A DNA stretch of 51,749 nucleotides from Kamptonema formosum PCC 10802 (GCF_000332335.1 NZ_KB235948.1:3557537-3609285); one strand, 5' to 3'. Shown: positions 24,086 through 33,145, counted from the first letter of the stretch. Notes: a model not told the origin generated them from the sequence alone. Program-made: numbers and translations.

Positions 24086-26209
24086 TTATGGCTGGATAAA
24101 ATGCGCCCAAATATTCCCATCAGGACCGGCAACTTGATTCAAATAGCCATAGGGATAGAGCAATTTTCCCCCTTCTGTATCGGAGTAGCCGGTGAGGGCA
24201 TCTCCCCAAGGATCGTTGACAATCAAACCTTCGGAGGTGTGCCCAACACCGCAGATGACATGCCCGCTGGCTGTAAAGTCACCGGCAAGCACGAAAGGAC
24301 GCCCGTTATTCAGCTCATTTTTCACCTCTGACCAAGTGCGGTTGGCACTAAAACTGGTCTTGAAACCATAGGCGCGAATCAGCTCGGAAAGCACGGTATG
24401 ATCTGTCTGAGATCCTTCCCCATACTGGCTGACGCACCACTCCAGCAATTCGTCTTCCAGCTGCCCTCCCGAATTGCTGCGAATGCCATAATAATAGAAT
24501 GCCATTGCAATCGAAGTGACGTTGCAAGTAGACCAGTAGAAGCGGGGGTTGTCCCGCTGGGAAAAATACGGCACGTTCAGCTCGACTTGGTTGGGGAAAG
24601 GGTCGAAAGTTGTACCCCCCCGCCGCATCTGGATATGGCTGGGATAGAGGTAGCCGGTGTTGCCAAACTGCTGCAGCTGTTCGGTCAGGGATACTTTAAT
24701 GTGACCCTCTTCTAGTGTGTAGCTGGCTACCCCGTAAACTCGTCCCACCGGCAGAGCGATCTTCTCAGTATTGCTCAACTGGCTGGCATCCACCGGCTTC
24801 TTTTTCAACACCGTCGGTTGCAGGACTGTCGCCGTGAGAGCGTTCGGGTCATACGTCACCACCCGGTCAAATTTTTTAATTTTAACGTGACGCCAGTAGA
24901 CGTACCCAACATTTCCGAAACCGGGAATTGATTGGGTGAGAGTGACGCGATAGTGCCCTTTAATGCTGGCGTAACCACTTATAGCATAAACTTGCCCCAA
25001 TGTCAAGTCATATTTCTGATTTTTTGCCAGCTCGGATGAATCGACCGGCGCAGCTTTGAGGCTGGTGGCTTCTGTGACGAGCATCTGAGCGCTGACGTGA
25101 GTGTCGGGCACATCGTCGATATCAAATTTGAGGATTTGGTTGCCTTTACTCAGCTGTACATAAGGTTCGTAAAAATAGCCAAAATTTCCCACCGGCTCCA
25201 GGGGCGAGCTGAGCGTTATCTTCAGGTGCCCTTCTGCCAGTCCGTATTGGCTGACGCCAAATGTTTTACCGGCTTTCACCAGAACTTTTTGCTGGGAATT
25301 CAGGCTGGAAGAATCTACCGGCGCTACCTTAAAAAAGGTGTCCTTGAGAGTTTTCAATGTCAGCGATTTCCCAACCGTCGTCGCATTCTTGCTGACGGTG
25401 ATGTTCACCAGCTGGCTGCTAACAACTAGGCCGGTGCTGTCTTTACCTTTCAGCCGCAGCCAGCGTGCGCCGGGTTCCTGAAATCCTTGACTCAGCTTGA
25501 CTTGCCAGGTGCCTTGCGAGCGGTTGAGCGTGACTGCAAGGGGATATTTATCCTCAGCAACCAGCTCTACAGAAGCCACTCGCAGGGGGTCAAAAGTGCC
25601 GGTGAGTGTTGTGGGCTGTTTGGCCAAAACTTCTGTTGGGCCATTGAAGCCTGTCACCTGCGCGTCGCTGAGGGAATTGCCACCCCGACTCAGCTGCACA
25701 GCATCCGGAGATAAGTAGCCGGTGTTGCCAAATCCGGGGATATTTTCTGTCAGCGAGACTTTCAGGTTTCCCGCTTCCAGCAGGTAGCCGGCGACGCCAT
25801 AAACCATCCCAGCGGGGAGGGAAATTTTTTCTGCCGGTTTCAGGGTGGCGGGGTCAGCGGGGCGCTTTTTTAAGGCAGTATTTTTGAGAATGGTTAACAG
25901 GACAGCGTTGGGGTCAAACCGCACCTCTTTGCCGTCTTTTGTGATTTTAACGTGCTGCCAGTAGAGATAGCCGGTTGTGCCAAAGCCGGGAGTTTTTTTG
26001 GAAAAGGTGACTCGAAAATGCCCTTCAATGCAGGCATATCCGAGGATGTAAAAGGTCTGCCCTTTCAGCAGCTCGACTTGCTGGTAGGGGGCGAGCTGCG
26101 ATGAATCTTCGGGTTTGGTTTTAAGTTTTGTGGTTTGGGTAATGGATAGTAGGGAAAAGCCGGGAGGAATTGCTGAGGGGGCGTCCGACTGGAATTTGGT
26201 AGAGATCAT
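24086..26209 (-). CDS. C39-like cysteine peptidase with tandem SH3-like repeats
   Basis: 707 aa. The first 540 residues hold about five related units of roughly 65-80 aa (pattern: TxLKKxPxDxSxLxxxxKxxLxxGxxYxVxxYxxxxGHxKVxLxxxxPGFGNTGYLY), which look like bacterial SH3/GW-type wall-binding repeats, plus one Ig-like insert (about 207-275). The last 166 residues form a Peptidase_C39_2-like domain with Cys562 (STCNVTS), His650 (SGHVICG) and Asp666 (NDPWG). No signal peptide is visible, so secretion, if any, is by another route. A role in cell-wall attachment or processing is an inference. It is divergent from nothing nearby and has its own terminator. Confidence 0.82.
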   Translation of the reverse strand: MISTKFQSDAPSAIPPGFSLLSITQTTKLKTKPEDSSQLAPYQQVELLKGQTFYILGYACIEGHFRVTFSKKTPGFGTTGYLYWQHVKITKDGKEVRFDPNAVLLTILKNTALKKRPADPATLKPAEKISLPAGMVYGVAGYLLEAGNLKVSLTENIPGFGNTGYLSPDAVQLSRGGNSLSDAQVTGFNGPTEVLAKQPTTLTGTFDPLRVASVELVAEDKYPLAVTLNRSQGTWQVKLSQGFQEPGARWLRLKGKDSTGLVVSSQLVNITVSKNATTVGKSLTLKTLKDTFFKVAPVDSSSLNSQQKVLVKAGKTFGVSQYGLAEGHLKITLSSPLEPVGNFGYFYEPYVQLSKGNQILKFDIDDVPDTHVSAQMLVTEATSLKAAPVDSSELAKNQKYDLTLGQVYAISGYASIKGHYRVTLTQSIPGFGNVGYVYWRHVKIKKFDRVVTYDPNALTATVLQPTVLKKKPVDASQLSNTEKIALPVGRVYGVASYTLEEGHIKVSLTEQLQQFGNTGYLYPSHIQMRRGGTTFDPFPNQVELNVPYFSQRDNPRFYWSTCNVTSIAMAFYYYGIRSNSGGQLEDELLEWCVSQYGEGSQTDHTVLSELIRAYGFKTSFSANRTWSEVKNELNNGRPFVLAGDFTASGHVICGVGHTSEGLIVNDPWGDALTGYSDTEGGKLLYPYGYLNQVAGPDGNIWAHFIQP

Positions 26210-26304
26210 AAGTGGCTGTCGCCTGCTAACGGTTACGTTCTTTATCCTTATGGCTGCAATTTTTTTCCGGCACGGCTAGCGGTAGGGTATTCCGAACTTT
26301 TCTA

Positions 26305-26340
26305 TACAAAAAACCGCCCTCAGGCAACTTGACGGGCGGT
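26305..26340 (-). terminator. Intrinsic terminator after the first prxQ gene
   Basis: Stem accgccc (26313-26319) / gggcggt (26334-26340) with a T-run on the minus strand (26306-26312). It lies 88 bp past the stop of the PrxQ gene at 26428-26862. Confidence 0.85.
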
Positions 26341-26427
26341 GACTAAGCAATTCCGTTAGTTTTCAGATGGTCTTGTCAAAGGATTAGTTCCCCAAGAGCG
26401 CGCCAGGACGCCTTACGCACAATCCGG

Positions 26428-26862
26428 TCAGGCGATTTGCGCCAGAATATCCTGGGCGTGGGTTGCGGTATTGACTGCCGCGTCCACTACAGCGATTTTG
26501 CCTTCCGGGTCGATGACGTAGGTGACGCGCTTGGCGTAGCCGCCCCCATCCACATCGTAAGCTTTGGTGAGAACACCATCGACATCTGCCAGAAGTGGGA
26601 AATTCAAATTGTACTTCTGGGTGAAGAGTTGGTGGGACTCCTGATCATCCCTGCTGACACCCAGCACCACTATCTCTTTGCCAAGATATTCGGTGTGGGT
26701 ATCCCGAAAACTGCAGGCTTGTTTGGTGCAGCCCGGTGTGTCGTCTTTGGGGTAAAAGTACAAAACGACGGTTTTGCCAGCGAAGTCAGACAGGCTGACG
26801 GTATTGCCGTTGGTGTCTTTTACGGTAAAGTCCGGGGCGACAGTGCCGACCGCTAAAGGCAT
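26428..26862 (-). CDS. peroxiredoxin, PrxQ/BCP type
   Basis: Thiol peroxidase that reduces H2O2 and organic peroxides. The 144-aa product has the PrxQ active site FYPKDDTPGCTKQACSFRD, with peroxidatic Cys45 and resolving Cys50 (C-x4-C), and the conserved thioredoxin-fold segments VGTVAPDFTVKD and VVVLGVSRDD-like VLGVSRDDQESH. There is no targeting sequence, so it is cytoplasmic. It is 201 bp from a second, similar gene on the same strand, clearly a tandem paralog. Confidence 0.95.
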   Translation of the reverse strand: MPLAVGTVAPDFTVKDTNGNTVSLSDFAGKTVVLYFYPKDDTPGCTKQACSFRDTHTEYLGKEIVVLGVSRDDQESHQLFTQKYNLNFPLLADVDGVLTKAYDVDGGGYAKRVTYVIDPEGKIAVVDAAVNTATHAQDILAQIA

Positions 26863-27063
26863 AAATGCTCCTCACGAATTTTAGGATTTGTTAAAAATTG
26901 TAACACTCGCCGGCAGCGGGTGTGCTGGTGCTGGGGGGGCGAGTGCCGGTGGCCCCCTCGCCGGGGGCCGGTTGGCCCGCCCTCCCAGGACACTGGGCCG
27001 GAGGGAACGCAGAAACCCGGTTTCTGAAAGAAACCGGGTTTCTCAGTACCTCAATGCGCCGGC
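26863..27063. other. GC-rich spacer with family P palindrome, copy 2
   Basis: No gene. It contains a very GC-rich stretch (26925-27000, ggcc/ccgg words) and the palindrome at 27012-27043 (gaaacccggtttctgaaag / aaaccgggtttctc). Confidence 0.6.
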
Positions 27064-27504
27064 TCACACCATTGCCGCGAGGATATCCTTGGCGTGGGTT
27101 TCGGTGTTGAGACTGTCGCCTTCATAGACTTGAGCGATTTTGCCGATTTTGTCTATGATATAGGTGACGCGCTTGGCTTTCTCGCCTTTTACAGCGTCGT
27201 AAGCTTTGGTGATGGCACCATCCACATCTGCTAGCAGCGGGAAAGGCAGACTGAATTTATCGGTGAATTTTTGGTGGGACGCTTCATCATCCCTGCTGAC
27301 GCCGAGTACGGCAATATCTTTGCCCCGGAATTCGCTGTAGGAGTCCCGGAAACTGCACGCTTCTTTTGTGCAGCCCGGGGTGTCGTCTTTGGGGTAGAAG
27401 TACAGGACGAGTATTTTGCCGGCGAAATCAGACAGCTTAACGGTTTTGCCGGTGGTGTCTTTGGCGGTAAAAGCGGGGGCAGCTGCGCCCACAGGTAGGG
27501 TCAT
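27064..27504 (-). CDS. peroxiredoxin, PrxQ/BCP type (second copy)
   Basis: 146 aa, with the same layout as its neighbour: VGAAAPAFTAKDTTGKTVKL at the start and FYPKDDTPGCTKEACSFRD with Cys45 and Cys50. It differs at many surface positions, so the duplication is not very recent. Both copies keep every catalytic residue (Thr42, Cys45, Arg53 in the active-site motif). It precedes the first copy in transcription order, with a palindromic repeat between them. Confidence 0.95.
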   Translation of the reverse strand: MTLPVGAAAPAFTAKDTTGKTVKLSDFAGKILVLYFYPKDDTPGCTKEACSFRDSYSEFRGKDIAVLGVSRDDEASHQKFTDKFSLPFPLLADVDGAITKAYDAVKGEKAKRVTYIIDKIGKIAQVYEGDSLNTETHAKDILAAMV

Positions 27505-27810
27505 ATCTCTTTGTCGATAGTTTTAATCGTTATTATATAGCGTCTCTCATATTAGTGAGGTACTGAGAAACCCGGTTTCTTAAAAAAACCGGGTTTCTGG
27601 GCACGCTATAGAGCCTGCCGTGGGGCATTTCCAGGGGAGCTTCGATAAAATAGGAGGCAGTCGCTTCGGAACTGCGCACACCGCTAGCAGTGAAAACTTG
27701 CCTTGAGGGCGGGGCAACGGTTGGGCTAAAGCCCAACTACAAACCTTTTCAAGGCAGCGCCTCTTGTGGGGCGCTCCCAGGCGCTCGCCTGGGAACGAGC
27801 AACCGGCAAT
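27505..27810. repeat. Repeat cluster between prxQ and the ABC importer
   Basis: 306 bp without a gene. It holds family P palindrome copy 3 (27567-27598), one unit of the gggctaaagcccaactacaa repeat (27721-27746) that forms an array at the right edge of the window, and a family G-like palindrome (27773-27795, gctcccaggcgctcgcctgg). Confidence 0.65.
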
Positions 27811-28593
27811 CTAGTTGGCCGAGGCGGCCAGCACAGCTTCTTCTCCCCGCAGCAACCCCATGATTTCATCCTTCAAGTCCTGAAACTTGGCGGAGCGCTT
27901 TATGTGATAATTTCGCTCTGCCGGCCACTCCACCTTCAATTCCTGTTTAATGCTGCCCGGGCGCGCATTCAAAACATAAATCCGCTGCGACAGGAATACC
28001 GCCTCATCAACATCATGGGTGATCATAAAAATAGTCGTGCCGGTGCGCCGCCAAAGTTCGAGGAGAAATTGCTGCATCGCTTCTTTTGTCTGCACATCTA
28101 GCGCGCCAAACGGTTCATCCATCAGCAGAATTTTCGGCTGGCAGGCTAAAGCGCGGGCAATTGCCACTCGCTGCTTCATCCCCCCCGACAGTTCCTTCGG
28201 CAGCGCGTTGGCAAATTCCAACAGTCCCACCACCTCCAAGTAGCGCTCAACTCGCCGCCGGCATTCCGCTGCCGGCACCCCTTGCAGCTTCAGCCCAAAA
28301 CCCACATTAGCCGCCACATTCATCCAGGGGTAAAGGGTGTAACTTTGAAACACCATGCCGCGATCTGGTCCGGGACCCGTCACCGGCACTCCATCGACTC
28401 GAATTTCACCGGCTGTGGGCGTATCCAGCCCAGCCATCAGCCGCAGCAGTGTTGACTTTCCCGAACCAGACGCGCCAACCGCACAGACAAATTCTCCTTC
28501 TTCAACGTGCAGGTTGATATCTTTGAGGGCGACGATGAATCCCTGTCTTGTTTTGAATTGTTTGTGAAGGCGAGAAACTTCTAGGTGCATCAT
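27811..28593 (-). CDS. ABC importer ATP-binding protein (guanidine operon)
   Basis: 260-aa ATPase of the nitrate/sulfonate/taurine (SsuB/TauB) class. It has Walker A GASGSGKST at 40-48, a Q-loop at VFQSYTLYPWMN, signature LSGGMKQRVAIARAL, Walker B ILLMDEPFGALD and H-loop MITHDVDEA. Two consecutive ATG start codons are present. It is the last gene of the operon that begins with the riboswitch and gdmH. In Synechocystis the matching gene is sll1082. By context it should energise uptake of guanidine or a related cation; sequence alone would only say SsuB-like. Confidence 0.92.
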   Translation of the reverse strand: MMHLEVSRLHKQFKTRQGFIVALKDINLHVEEGEFVCAVGASGSGKSTLLRLMAGLDTPTAGEIRVDGVPVTGPGPDRGMVFQSYTLYPWMNVAANVGFGLKLQGVPAAECRRRVERYLEVVGLLEFANALPKELSGGMKQRVAIARALACQPKILLMDEPFGALDVQTKEAMQQFLLELWRRTGTTIFMITHDVDEAVFLSQRIYVLNARPGSIKQELKVEWPAERNYHIKRSAKFQDLKDEIMGLLRGEEAVLAASAN

Positions 28594-28684
28594 AATTTAG
28601 AGGGAGTTGGTAAGGGGGAATTTTTTGGGGTGCCGGGATTGGGGGATTGGGGGATTGGGATTCCCCCAGTGACTGGCGGGCTGT

Positions 28685-29527
28685 TCATTCTGCTGCCCAC
28701 CGGCAAGCAACTCGCAGCAGCAAGCGAAACAGCAGGTCGATGGCTAGACCGATGAGGCCAATGACAATCAGTCCGGCAAAGATTTCATCGGTTTTGAGGA
28801 ATCTTTGAGCGACGCTAATGCGCCGGCCTAACCCTTCTGTTGCGGCGACTAATTCTGAGACGATGACGAGGTTCCAAGAAGCGGCCATGTTGACGCGACA
28901 GGCGTCTATGATTTTGGGTAAAATGTAGGGAGAGATAACGAGGAGCAGGACTTGGAGTCGCTGCCCCCCTAGGGTGTAGGTGGTTTCTATTAAGTCTTTG
29001 GGGACGAATTTGACGGCATCCATTATCATTAAGGTGTTGAAAAAGAGGGTGCCGATAAAAATCAGGAGAACTTTGGGCACTTCGCCCAAGCCGAAGTAAA
29101 GGATGAGGAGGGGAATAAAGGCGGGTGCCGGCATATATCGCACAAGGGCGATGATGGGTTCGGTGAGGGAGCGGATGCTGGCAAAGGCACCCATGAGAAT
29201 GCCGAGGGGGATGGAGATAGCAGCCGCTAGCAAAAAGCCGCTGAGCACCCGAAACAGGCTGAATACTGTATCGGTTTGTAATGAGCCGTTTTGCCAAAGA
29301 CGCGCTAGGGCTTCCCAAACTTGAGCCGGTGCCGGCAGGAATAGCGGCTGGACAAATCCTGAGTTGGAGATGAGCCACCACACGCCAAAAGGCACGCCCA
29401 CGGATAGGGCCATCAGCGCCCACGTCAGGGGTTTGGGAATGTCTTCGCTAATTCGCCAAAATACTGTGGCCGGCAGCATTTTTTGAGGCCGGTCTGAATC
29501 GTTTGAGTTTAAGTATTCTAGTTCCAT
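28685..29527 (-). CDS. ABC importer permease (guanidine operon)
   Basis: 280 aa, SsuC/TauC class. About six membrane helices with the binding-protein-dependent transport motif around LIETTYTLGGQRLQVLLLVI (EAA-like loop) that docks on the ATPase. It lies 91 bp before the ATPase gene and 146 bp after the binding-protein gene, all on the minus strand. The spacer before it contains a half MITE-like element and an AT heptamer run, so the three importer genes are not tightly packed. Confidence 0.92.
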   Translation of the reverse strand: MELEYLNSNDSDRPQKMLPATVFWRISEDIPKPLTWALMALSVGVPFGVWWLISNSGFVQPLFLPAPAQVWEALARLWQNGSLQTDTVFSLFRVLSGFLLAAAISIPLGILMGAFASIRSLTEPIIALVRYMPAPAFIPLLILYFGLGEVPKVLLIFIGTLFFNTLMIMDAVKFVPKDLIETTYTLGGQRLQVLLLVISPYILPKIIDACRVNMAASWNLVIVSELVAATEGLGRRISVAQRFLKTDEIFAGLIVIGLIGLAIDLLFRLLLRVACRWAAE

Positions 29528-29673
29528 ATCTGTGACACTGTTGGTTTTCTGTTATAGCAGCAGACAGTCAGTTTAGGTGATGGGCATTGCGGCGGGATTG
29601 GGGCATTGCACAAATCAATCCCAAATCCCAAATCCCAAATCCAAAATCCAAAATCCAAAATCCAAAATTTGTA
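29528..29673. repeat. Half MITE-like element and AT heptamer array
   Basis: 29555-29579 (tatagcagcagacagtcagt then ttagg) matches one end of the MITE-like family in reverse. 29617-29668 is a heptamer array (aatccca, then atccaaa units), about seven copies. This lies between the binding-protein and permease genes of the importer. Confidence 0.75.
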
Positions 29674-30684
29674 TTAGTTTTGGCGACCGGCTGCATACGC
29701 TCTCACAAATCTGTCGTCAAAGAGCCGGGTCAGGTCTGGCGCTTTTTTTATCAAGCCGGCTTCCAGTAAAAATTTGCTGATTTCCTGCGCGGCGTGAGGC
29801 AAGGAGGTCATATCATTGCCGGGAGTGAGCGCCTTCAAATTATCTGCTATACTGAAGATTGCCGTGCCCGCACCGTATTTTTTGTAGTCTTCAACGGACA
29901 CACCGGCACGTTTGGCCATAATCTCGTAAGACTTGTCTGGGTTCTTTTGGATGAAGTCTAATATAGCAAACCAGGTATTTACCAGAGCCTGAACCTCTTG
30001 CGGCTTTTCCTCAACCAGTTTGCGGCTGACGGTCAAATGATCTGGAATTGCTCCCGGAAAGTCTTTTGAGCTAAATAGCTCTTTGCTGCCCTTGCGCTCT
30101 AGGGCCTTTGTGGTGAAAGGAGCAAAAACACCTACGGCATCTACTTGGCCGGCGGCAAATGCTGCTGCAGCCGCTCCTGTTTCTAGGGGCTGAATGCTGA
30201 CATCTTTTGCGGTCAGGCCGGCTTTTTGAAGTCCCAGCAGCAGCAGGAAGTGATCGACTGTCCCCTCCTCTACGGCGATTTTCTTTCCTTTCAGGTCAGC
30301 AATGCTGTTGATGTCTTCGCGGACAATAATTTTGTCATTGCCCCTGGAGTTGTCGTTGACTAAAACAATCACTTGCTCGGAGCCGGCGGCTAGGGAGGTA
30401 ATGGTATCATTGAGGGTTTGGGTGTTGGCGTCTAGCTGGCCGACTGCTAGGGCATTAATGGAATCCAAATACCCGTCAAACCACTTCAAATCGACACTGA
30501 CGCCATTGGCTTCAAACAGCTTTTCTTGTCGGGCGATTTCCCAGGGAATCCACCCGGGCCAAGCGCTAAAACCCATGCGCACCGCTGCAGCTGCCGGTGG
30601 CGTCCCGGAGGGCGTGCAGCTGGCGGCAGCGATTAAACTGGCTAAAAATAAAGCCAGTAAAGGCAGGAGCGAGCGAATTTTCAT
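29674..30684 (-). CDS. ABC importer substrate-binding lipoprotein (guanidine operon)
   Basis: 336 aa from the ATG at 30684, which has an aggag Shine-Dalgarno 5 nt upstream; the longer open frame to 30825 is mostly repeat sequence. A lipoprotein signal is visible: MKIRSLLPLLALFLASLIAA then ASC with the lipobox Cys. The mature protein is of the SsuA/NMT1 type (MGFSAWPGWIPWEIARQEKL, LKGKKIAVEEGTVDHFLLL, AVGVFAPFTTKAL). The matching Synechocystis gene is sll1080. By operon context the ligand is probably guanidinium; this is inference. Confidence 0.92.
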   Translation of the reverse strand: MKIRSLLPLLALFLASLIAAASCTPSGTPPAAAAVRMGFSAWPGWIPWEIARQEKLFEANGVSVDLKWFDGYLDSINALAVGQLDANTQTLNDTITSLAAGSEQVIVLVNDNSRGNDKIIVREDINSIADLKGKKIAVEEGTVDHFLLLLGLQKAGLTAKDVSIQPLETGAAAAAFAAGQVDAVGVFAPFTTKALERKGSKELFSSKDFPGAIPDHLTVSRKLVEEKPQEVQALVNTWFAILDFIQKNPDKSYEIMAKRAGVSVEDYKKYGAGTAIFSIADNLKALTPGNDMTSLPHAAQEISKFLLEAGLIKKAPDLTRLFDDRFVRAYAAGRQN

Positions 30685-30781
30685 TAAATCTCCTTTGGCG
30701 AATTTATGCTTTCCCCCTCCTTCCGCAGGGGCTTTCCTTGAATGGGGGAGGGGATTTCCTCCCCTTTCCCCTGTCGCGCGA
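30685..30781. repeat. GC palindrome between ghaB and the binding-protein gene
   Basis: Short spacer with a dispersed C-run/G-run palindrome (30708-30775; ccccctccttccgcagggg, then gggggaggggatttcctccc). No gene. It could act as a weak hairpin within the operon transcript. Confidence 0.5.
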
Positions 30782-31465
30782 CTAGCGTTCCGCACCCTGT
30801 TTGACTTGCTGGCGCACCCAGTCAAACCAAGACGGCAATCCGCTGCCGGTTTTCGCAGAAACAGGTATAATAGTTATGTCGGGATTCATCTGGCGGACAT
30901 TTGCCTCAATGCGGCTGATGTCAATTTCCAGATAGGGCGCTAAGTCCATCTTGGTAATCAGGAGGCAGTCTGCCTGCTGGAACATGATGGGGTATTTGAG
31001 GGGCTTGTCCTCTCCTTCCGTCACGCTCAGCAGGGCAACCTTGGCGTGCTCTCCCACTTCAAACTCAGCTGGGCAAACGAGATTTCCCACATTTTCCACC
31101 AGCACCAAATCAAACTCTGAGGGATTGTACTGGTGAGACAGGGTGTGAAGGCCACCGGCCACCATCCGGGAATCTAAGTGACAGGAGCGACCCGTATTAA
31201 TGGCAATCACCGGCACCCCGTACCGGCGCAGCCTTTCTGCGTCTAGCTCGGTGGTCATATCCCCTTCGATGGCGGCAATTTTCAGCTCGCCGCTCAGCGC
31301 CTCTAGCGTGCGCTCTAAAAGCACCGTTTTGCCGGCACCCGGGCTGCTCATCACATTCAGGCAAGTAATGCCCCACTGATCGAAATGCGCCCGATTGTGG
31401 TCGGCTCCCTGCTGGTTGGCGTGCAGCAGATTGATCTCCAACGCCGCGTCAAGTGTTTGGTGCAT
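30782..31465 (-). CDS. ghaB: HypB-like nickel-insertion GTPase for guanidine hydrolase
   Basis: 227 aa, a SIMIBI GTPase with P-loop SSPGAGKT, switch residues [13 protein letters not shown] and the nucleotide motif [10 protein letters not shown]. The metal site Cys-His region ([11 protein letters not shown]) is present; the N-terminal Cys-rich or His-rich nickel-storage motif of hydrogenase HypB is absent. I use the ATG at 31465, as the longer frame starts at TTG. It overlaps the end of ghaA by 17 bp. There is no hydrogenase gene in the window, and the gene sits in the gdmH operon, so its client is most likely the guanidine hydrolase (Synechocystis sll1079). Confidence 0.9.
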   Translation of the reverse strand: MHQTLDAALEINLLHANQQGADHNRAHFDQWGITCLNVMSSPGAGKTVLLERTLEALSGELKIAAIEGDMTTELDAERLRRYGVPVIAINTGRSCHLDSRMVAGGLHTLSHQYNPSEFDLVLVENVGNLVCPAEFEVGEHAKVALLSVTEGEDKPLKYPIMFQQADCLLITKMDLAPYLEIDISRIEANVRQMNPDITIIPVSAKTGSGLPSWFDWVRQQVKQGAER

Positions 31466-31820
31466 AAGCGTCTGAACTGTATTCAATGCGGTCAATTTTC
31501 AGCTCCCGACCCGAGCGGATATCCTCCATCGGAGACCGGCACTGGGGGCAGGCATATTGAATGCCTATTTCGGGGGCGTATTCCTGCCGGCAGCGGTGGC
31601 AGTAGGCAATCAGGGGCGTCTCCCGAATTGCCAGCTCAACTCCCTGCAAAAAGGTGCTGCCAGTTTGCACCTCAAAGGCGAATTGCAAAGCAGCCGGCTC
31701 CACACAAGTAAATTTGCCTACCACCAAGTGAATGCACTCAATTTTGAGGCGTTCTGGCTGGGATTCCCACCACTCTCTGACGGTGAGAATTAACGCCTTC
31801 GTCATATCGGTTTCGTGCAT
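31449..31820 (-). CDS. ghaA: HypA-like nickel chaperone for guanidine hydrolase
   Basis: 123 aa from the ATG at 31820, chosen because it gives the MHE N-terminus (Met1-His2-Glu3) that binds nickel in HypA proteins. The zinc-binding domain has two CxxC motifs (CHRC and CPQC). It starts 4 bp after the gdmH stop and overlaps ghaB, so gdmH-ghaA-ghaB should be translated together. Corresponds to Synechocystis sll1078. The usual database name, hydrogenase maturation factor HypA, would be misleading here. Confidence 0.92.
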   Translation of the reverse strand: MHETDMTKALILTVREWWESQPERLKIECIHLVVGKFTCVEPAALQFAFEVQTGSTFLQGVELAIRETPLIAYCHRCRQEYAPEIGIQYACPQCRSPMEDIRSGRELKIDRIEYSSDAYAPNT

Positions 31821-31824
31821 GGCC

Positions 31825-33024
31825 CTAGCTGCCTTCTGCAATCAACTCTGGCTGCGCTTCTGGGTGAATGTACGCCGGCTTTTGGGAGCGCGGCAATTGG
31901 CCAGAAAGGACTAAGTGGGCCATCGTGTCGCAGATAACGCGAGTCGCCATCAGCGAGGTGATGTCGCTGATATCATAAGGTGGCGAAACTTCCACCACTT
32001 CCAGCCCGCACACCGGCGCTCGCCGGACAATTTGCCCCAGCATGTAGAGCGCTTCCCGAGGCAGCAAGCCCCCCGGTTCGGGCCAGCCGGTGCCGGGGAC
32101 AAAACCGGCATCGATGCAGTCAATATCAAAGCTGATATACACGCAGTCCGTGCCGTCAGTCGCTCGCTCTATGGCAAATTCTACCGCAGCGTTCAAGCCC
32201 ATTTCTGTAATATCTGTTACCGTTAGGATATTGGTCGCGCGCTCCCGGCAAACTTTCACCCCCTGGCGCGGCACCTGCCAGCCGCCAATTCCCAGCTGCA
32301 CCAGGTTTTTCGCCGGCGCGTTTTTGATGTTGGTGGCGTGGAACCAGGGGCAAGTGTGCATGCGCTCGTCCAAGTCCGTTTCCTGGGTGTCCACATGCCG
32401 GTCAAAGTGAATAATCCCCACCTTTTTGTCCCCCAGGTGCCGGCAAACTCCCCGCACGGTAGGATAGCCTATCGAGTGGTCGCCGCCGAGAATAATAGGA
32501 AAAGCGCCCGAACTGAAAATGTGGGCGATGCCTTTGGAAATTTGGTCAAAGGATTTTTCGTTGTTCGCCGGGATGGTGAAAATATCCCCGACATCGCACA
32601 GGGTAATTTGCTCGCGCAAATCGATGCCGAGTTCAAAATTGTAGGGGGTGTAGAGGGCGGAGATGCGCCGGATGCCTTGGGGGCCAAAGCGGGTGCCGGG
32701 CCGGTAGGTGGTGCCGGAGTCGTGGGGGACGCCGACAATGGCGACATCGTAATTGCCGACTTGGCGCACGTCTTCCAGGTAGGGGGCTTTCAGGAAGGTA
32801 TTGATGCCGGCGTAGTGAGGCAGTTCGCCGCGCGAAAAGGTGGGAATGCTGCGGTCGCGGATGCTCTGAGCCGCCTCCAGGCCGAACTCCAGACCTCTCG
32901 ACACTTCCTGCTGCCACCCAGTCAGCGGCAGTCGCGCCTCTCGCTCTAGGGCTCGCTGCGCCTCGGTTTCGGGAAGCCGGTGCCCGCTGGAGTCTGGAGT
33001 TTTAAACAGTTCGTTTTCGCTCAT
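31825..33024 (-). CDS. gdmH: nickel-dependent guanidine hydrolase (agmatinase/ureohydrolase family)
   Basis: 399-aa ureohydrolase-fold enzyme. Metal ligands: H183 in GGDHSIG, D208/H210/D212 in FDRHVDTQ, and D300/D302 in SFDIDCIDAGFVPGTGWPEPGG. It is longer than true agmatinases (about 300 aa), with an N-terminal extension of about 85 residues. Enzymes of this type were named SpeB/agmatinase, but Sll1077 of Synechocystis hydrolyses guanidine to urea and ammonia and needs Ni from HypA/HypB-like partners. Context here agrees: guanidine-I riboswitch upstream, ghaA, ghaB and an ABC importer downstream. Substrate assignment is inference from family and operon; sequence cannot measure it. Confidence 0.92.
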   Translation of the reverse strand: MSENELFKTPDSSGHRLPETEAQRALEREARLPLTGWQQEVSRGLEFGLEAAQSIRDRSIPTFSRGELPHYAGINTFLKAPYLEDVRQVGNYDVAIVGVPHDSGTTYRPGTRFGPQGIRRISALYTPYNFELGIDLREQITLCDVGDIFTIPANNEKSFDQISKGIAHIFSSGAFPIILGGDHSIGYPTVRGVCRHLGDKKVGIIHFDRHVDTQETDLDERMHTCPWFHATNIKNAPAKNLVQLGIGGWQVPRQGVKVCRERATNILTVTDITEMGLNAAVEFAIERATDGTDCVYISFDIDCIDAGFVPGTGWPEPGGLLPREALYMLGQIVRRAPVCGLEVVEVSPPYDISDITSLMATRVICDTMAHLVLSGQLPRSQKPAYIHPEAQPELIAEGS

Positions 33025-33039
33025 ATCTCAATTCGCTGT

Positions 33040-33145
33040 TATAGCAGTAGCCACTTAGGTTGGGACGTAGGACAGGCGTCTCGCCTGTCCCTGTCCCTAC
33101 GACCCAGTGAGATGCCTTGTCCTAAATTGACTGTCCATTGCTAGA
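33040..33145. repeat. MITE-like element, copy C, in the gdmH leader
   Basis: 106 bp, beginning TATAGCAGTAGCCACTTAGG and ending TTGACTGTCCATTGCTAGA, with an inner palindrome around acaggcgtctcgcctgtcc. It lies between the riboswitch terminator (ends 33182) and the gdmH start (33024), so it is part of the transcribed leader. Its foldback structure would sit just upstream of the ribosome site. Confidence 0.85.

Noticed and set aside
30782-31820. HypA/HypB as hydrogenase maturation genes
   Set aside because: No hydrogenase or other hyp genes nearby; both are coupled to the guanidine hydrolase gene and follow a guanidine riboswitch.
31825-33024. Agmatinase or arginase annotation
   Set aside because: Length, N-terminal extension, riboswitch and nickel-chaperone context fit guanidine hydrolase better; no polyamine genes adjacent.
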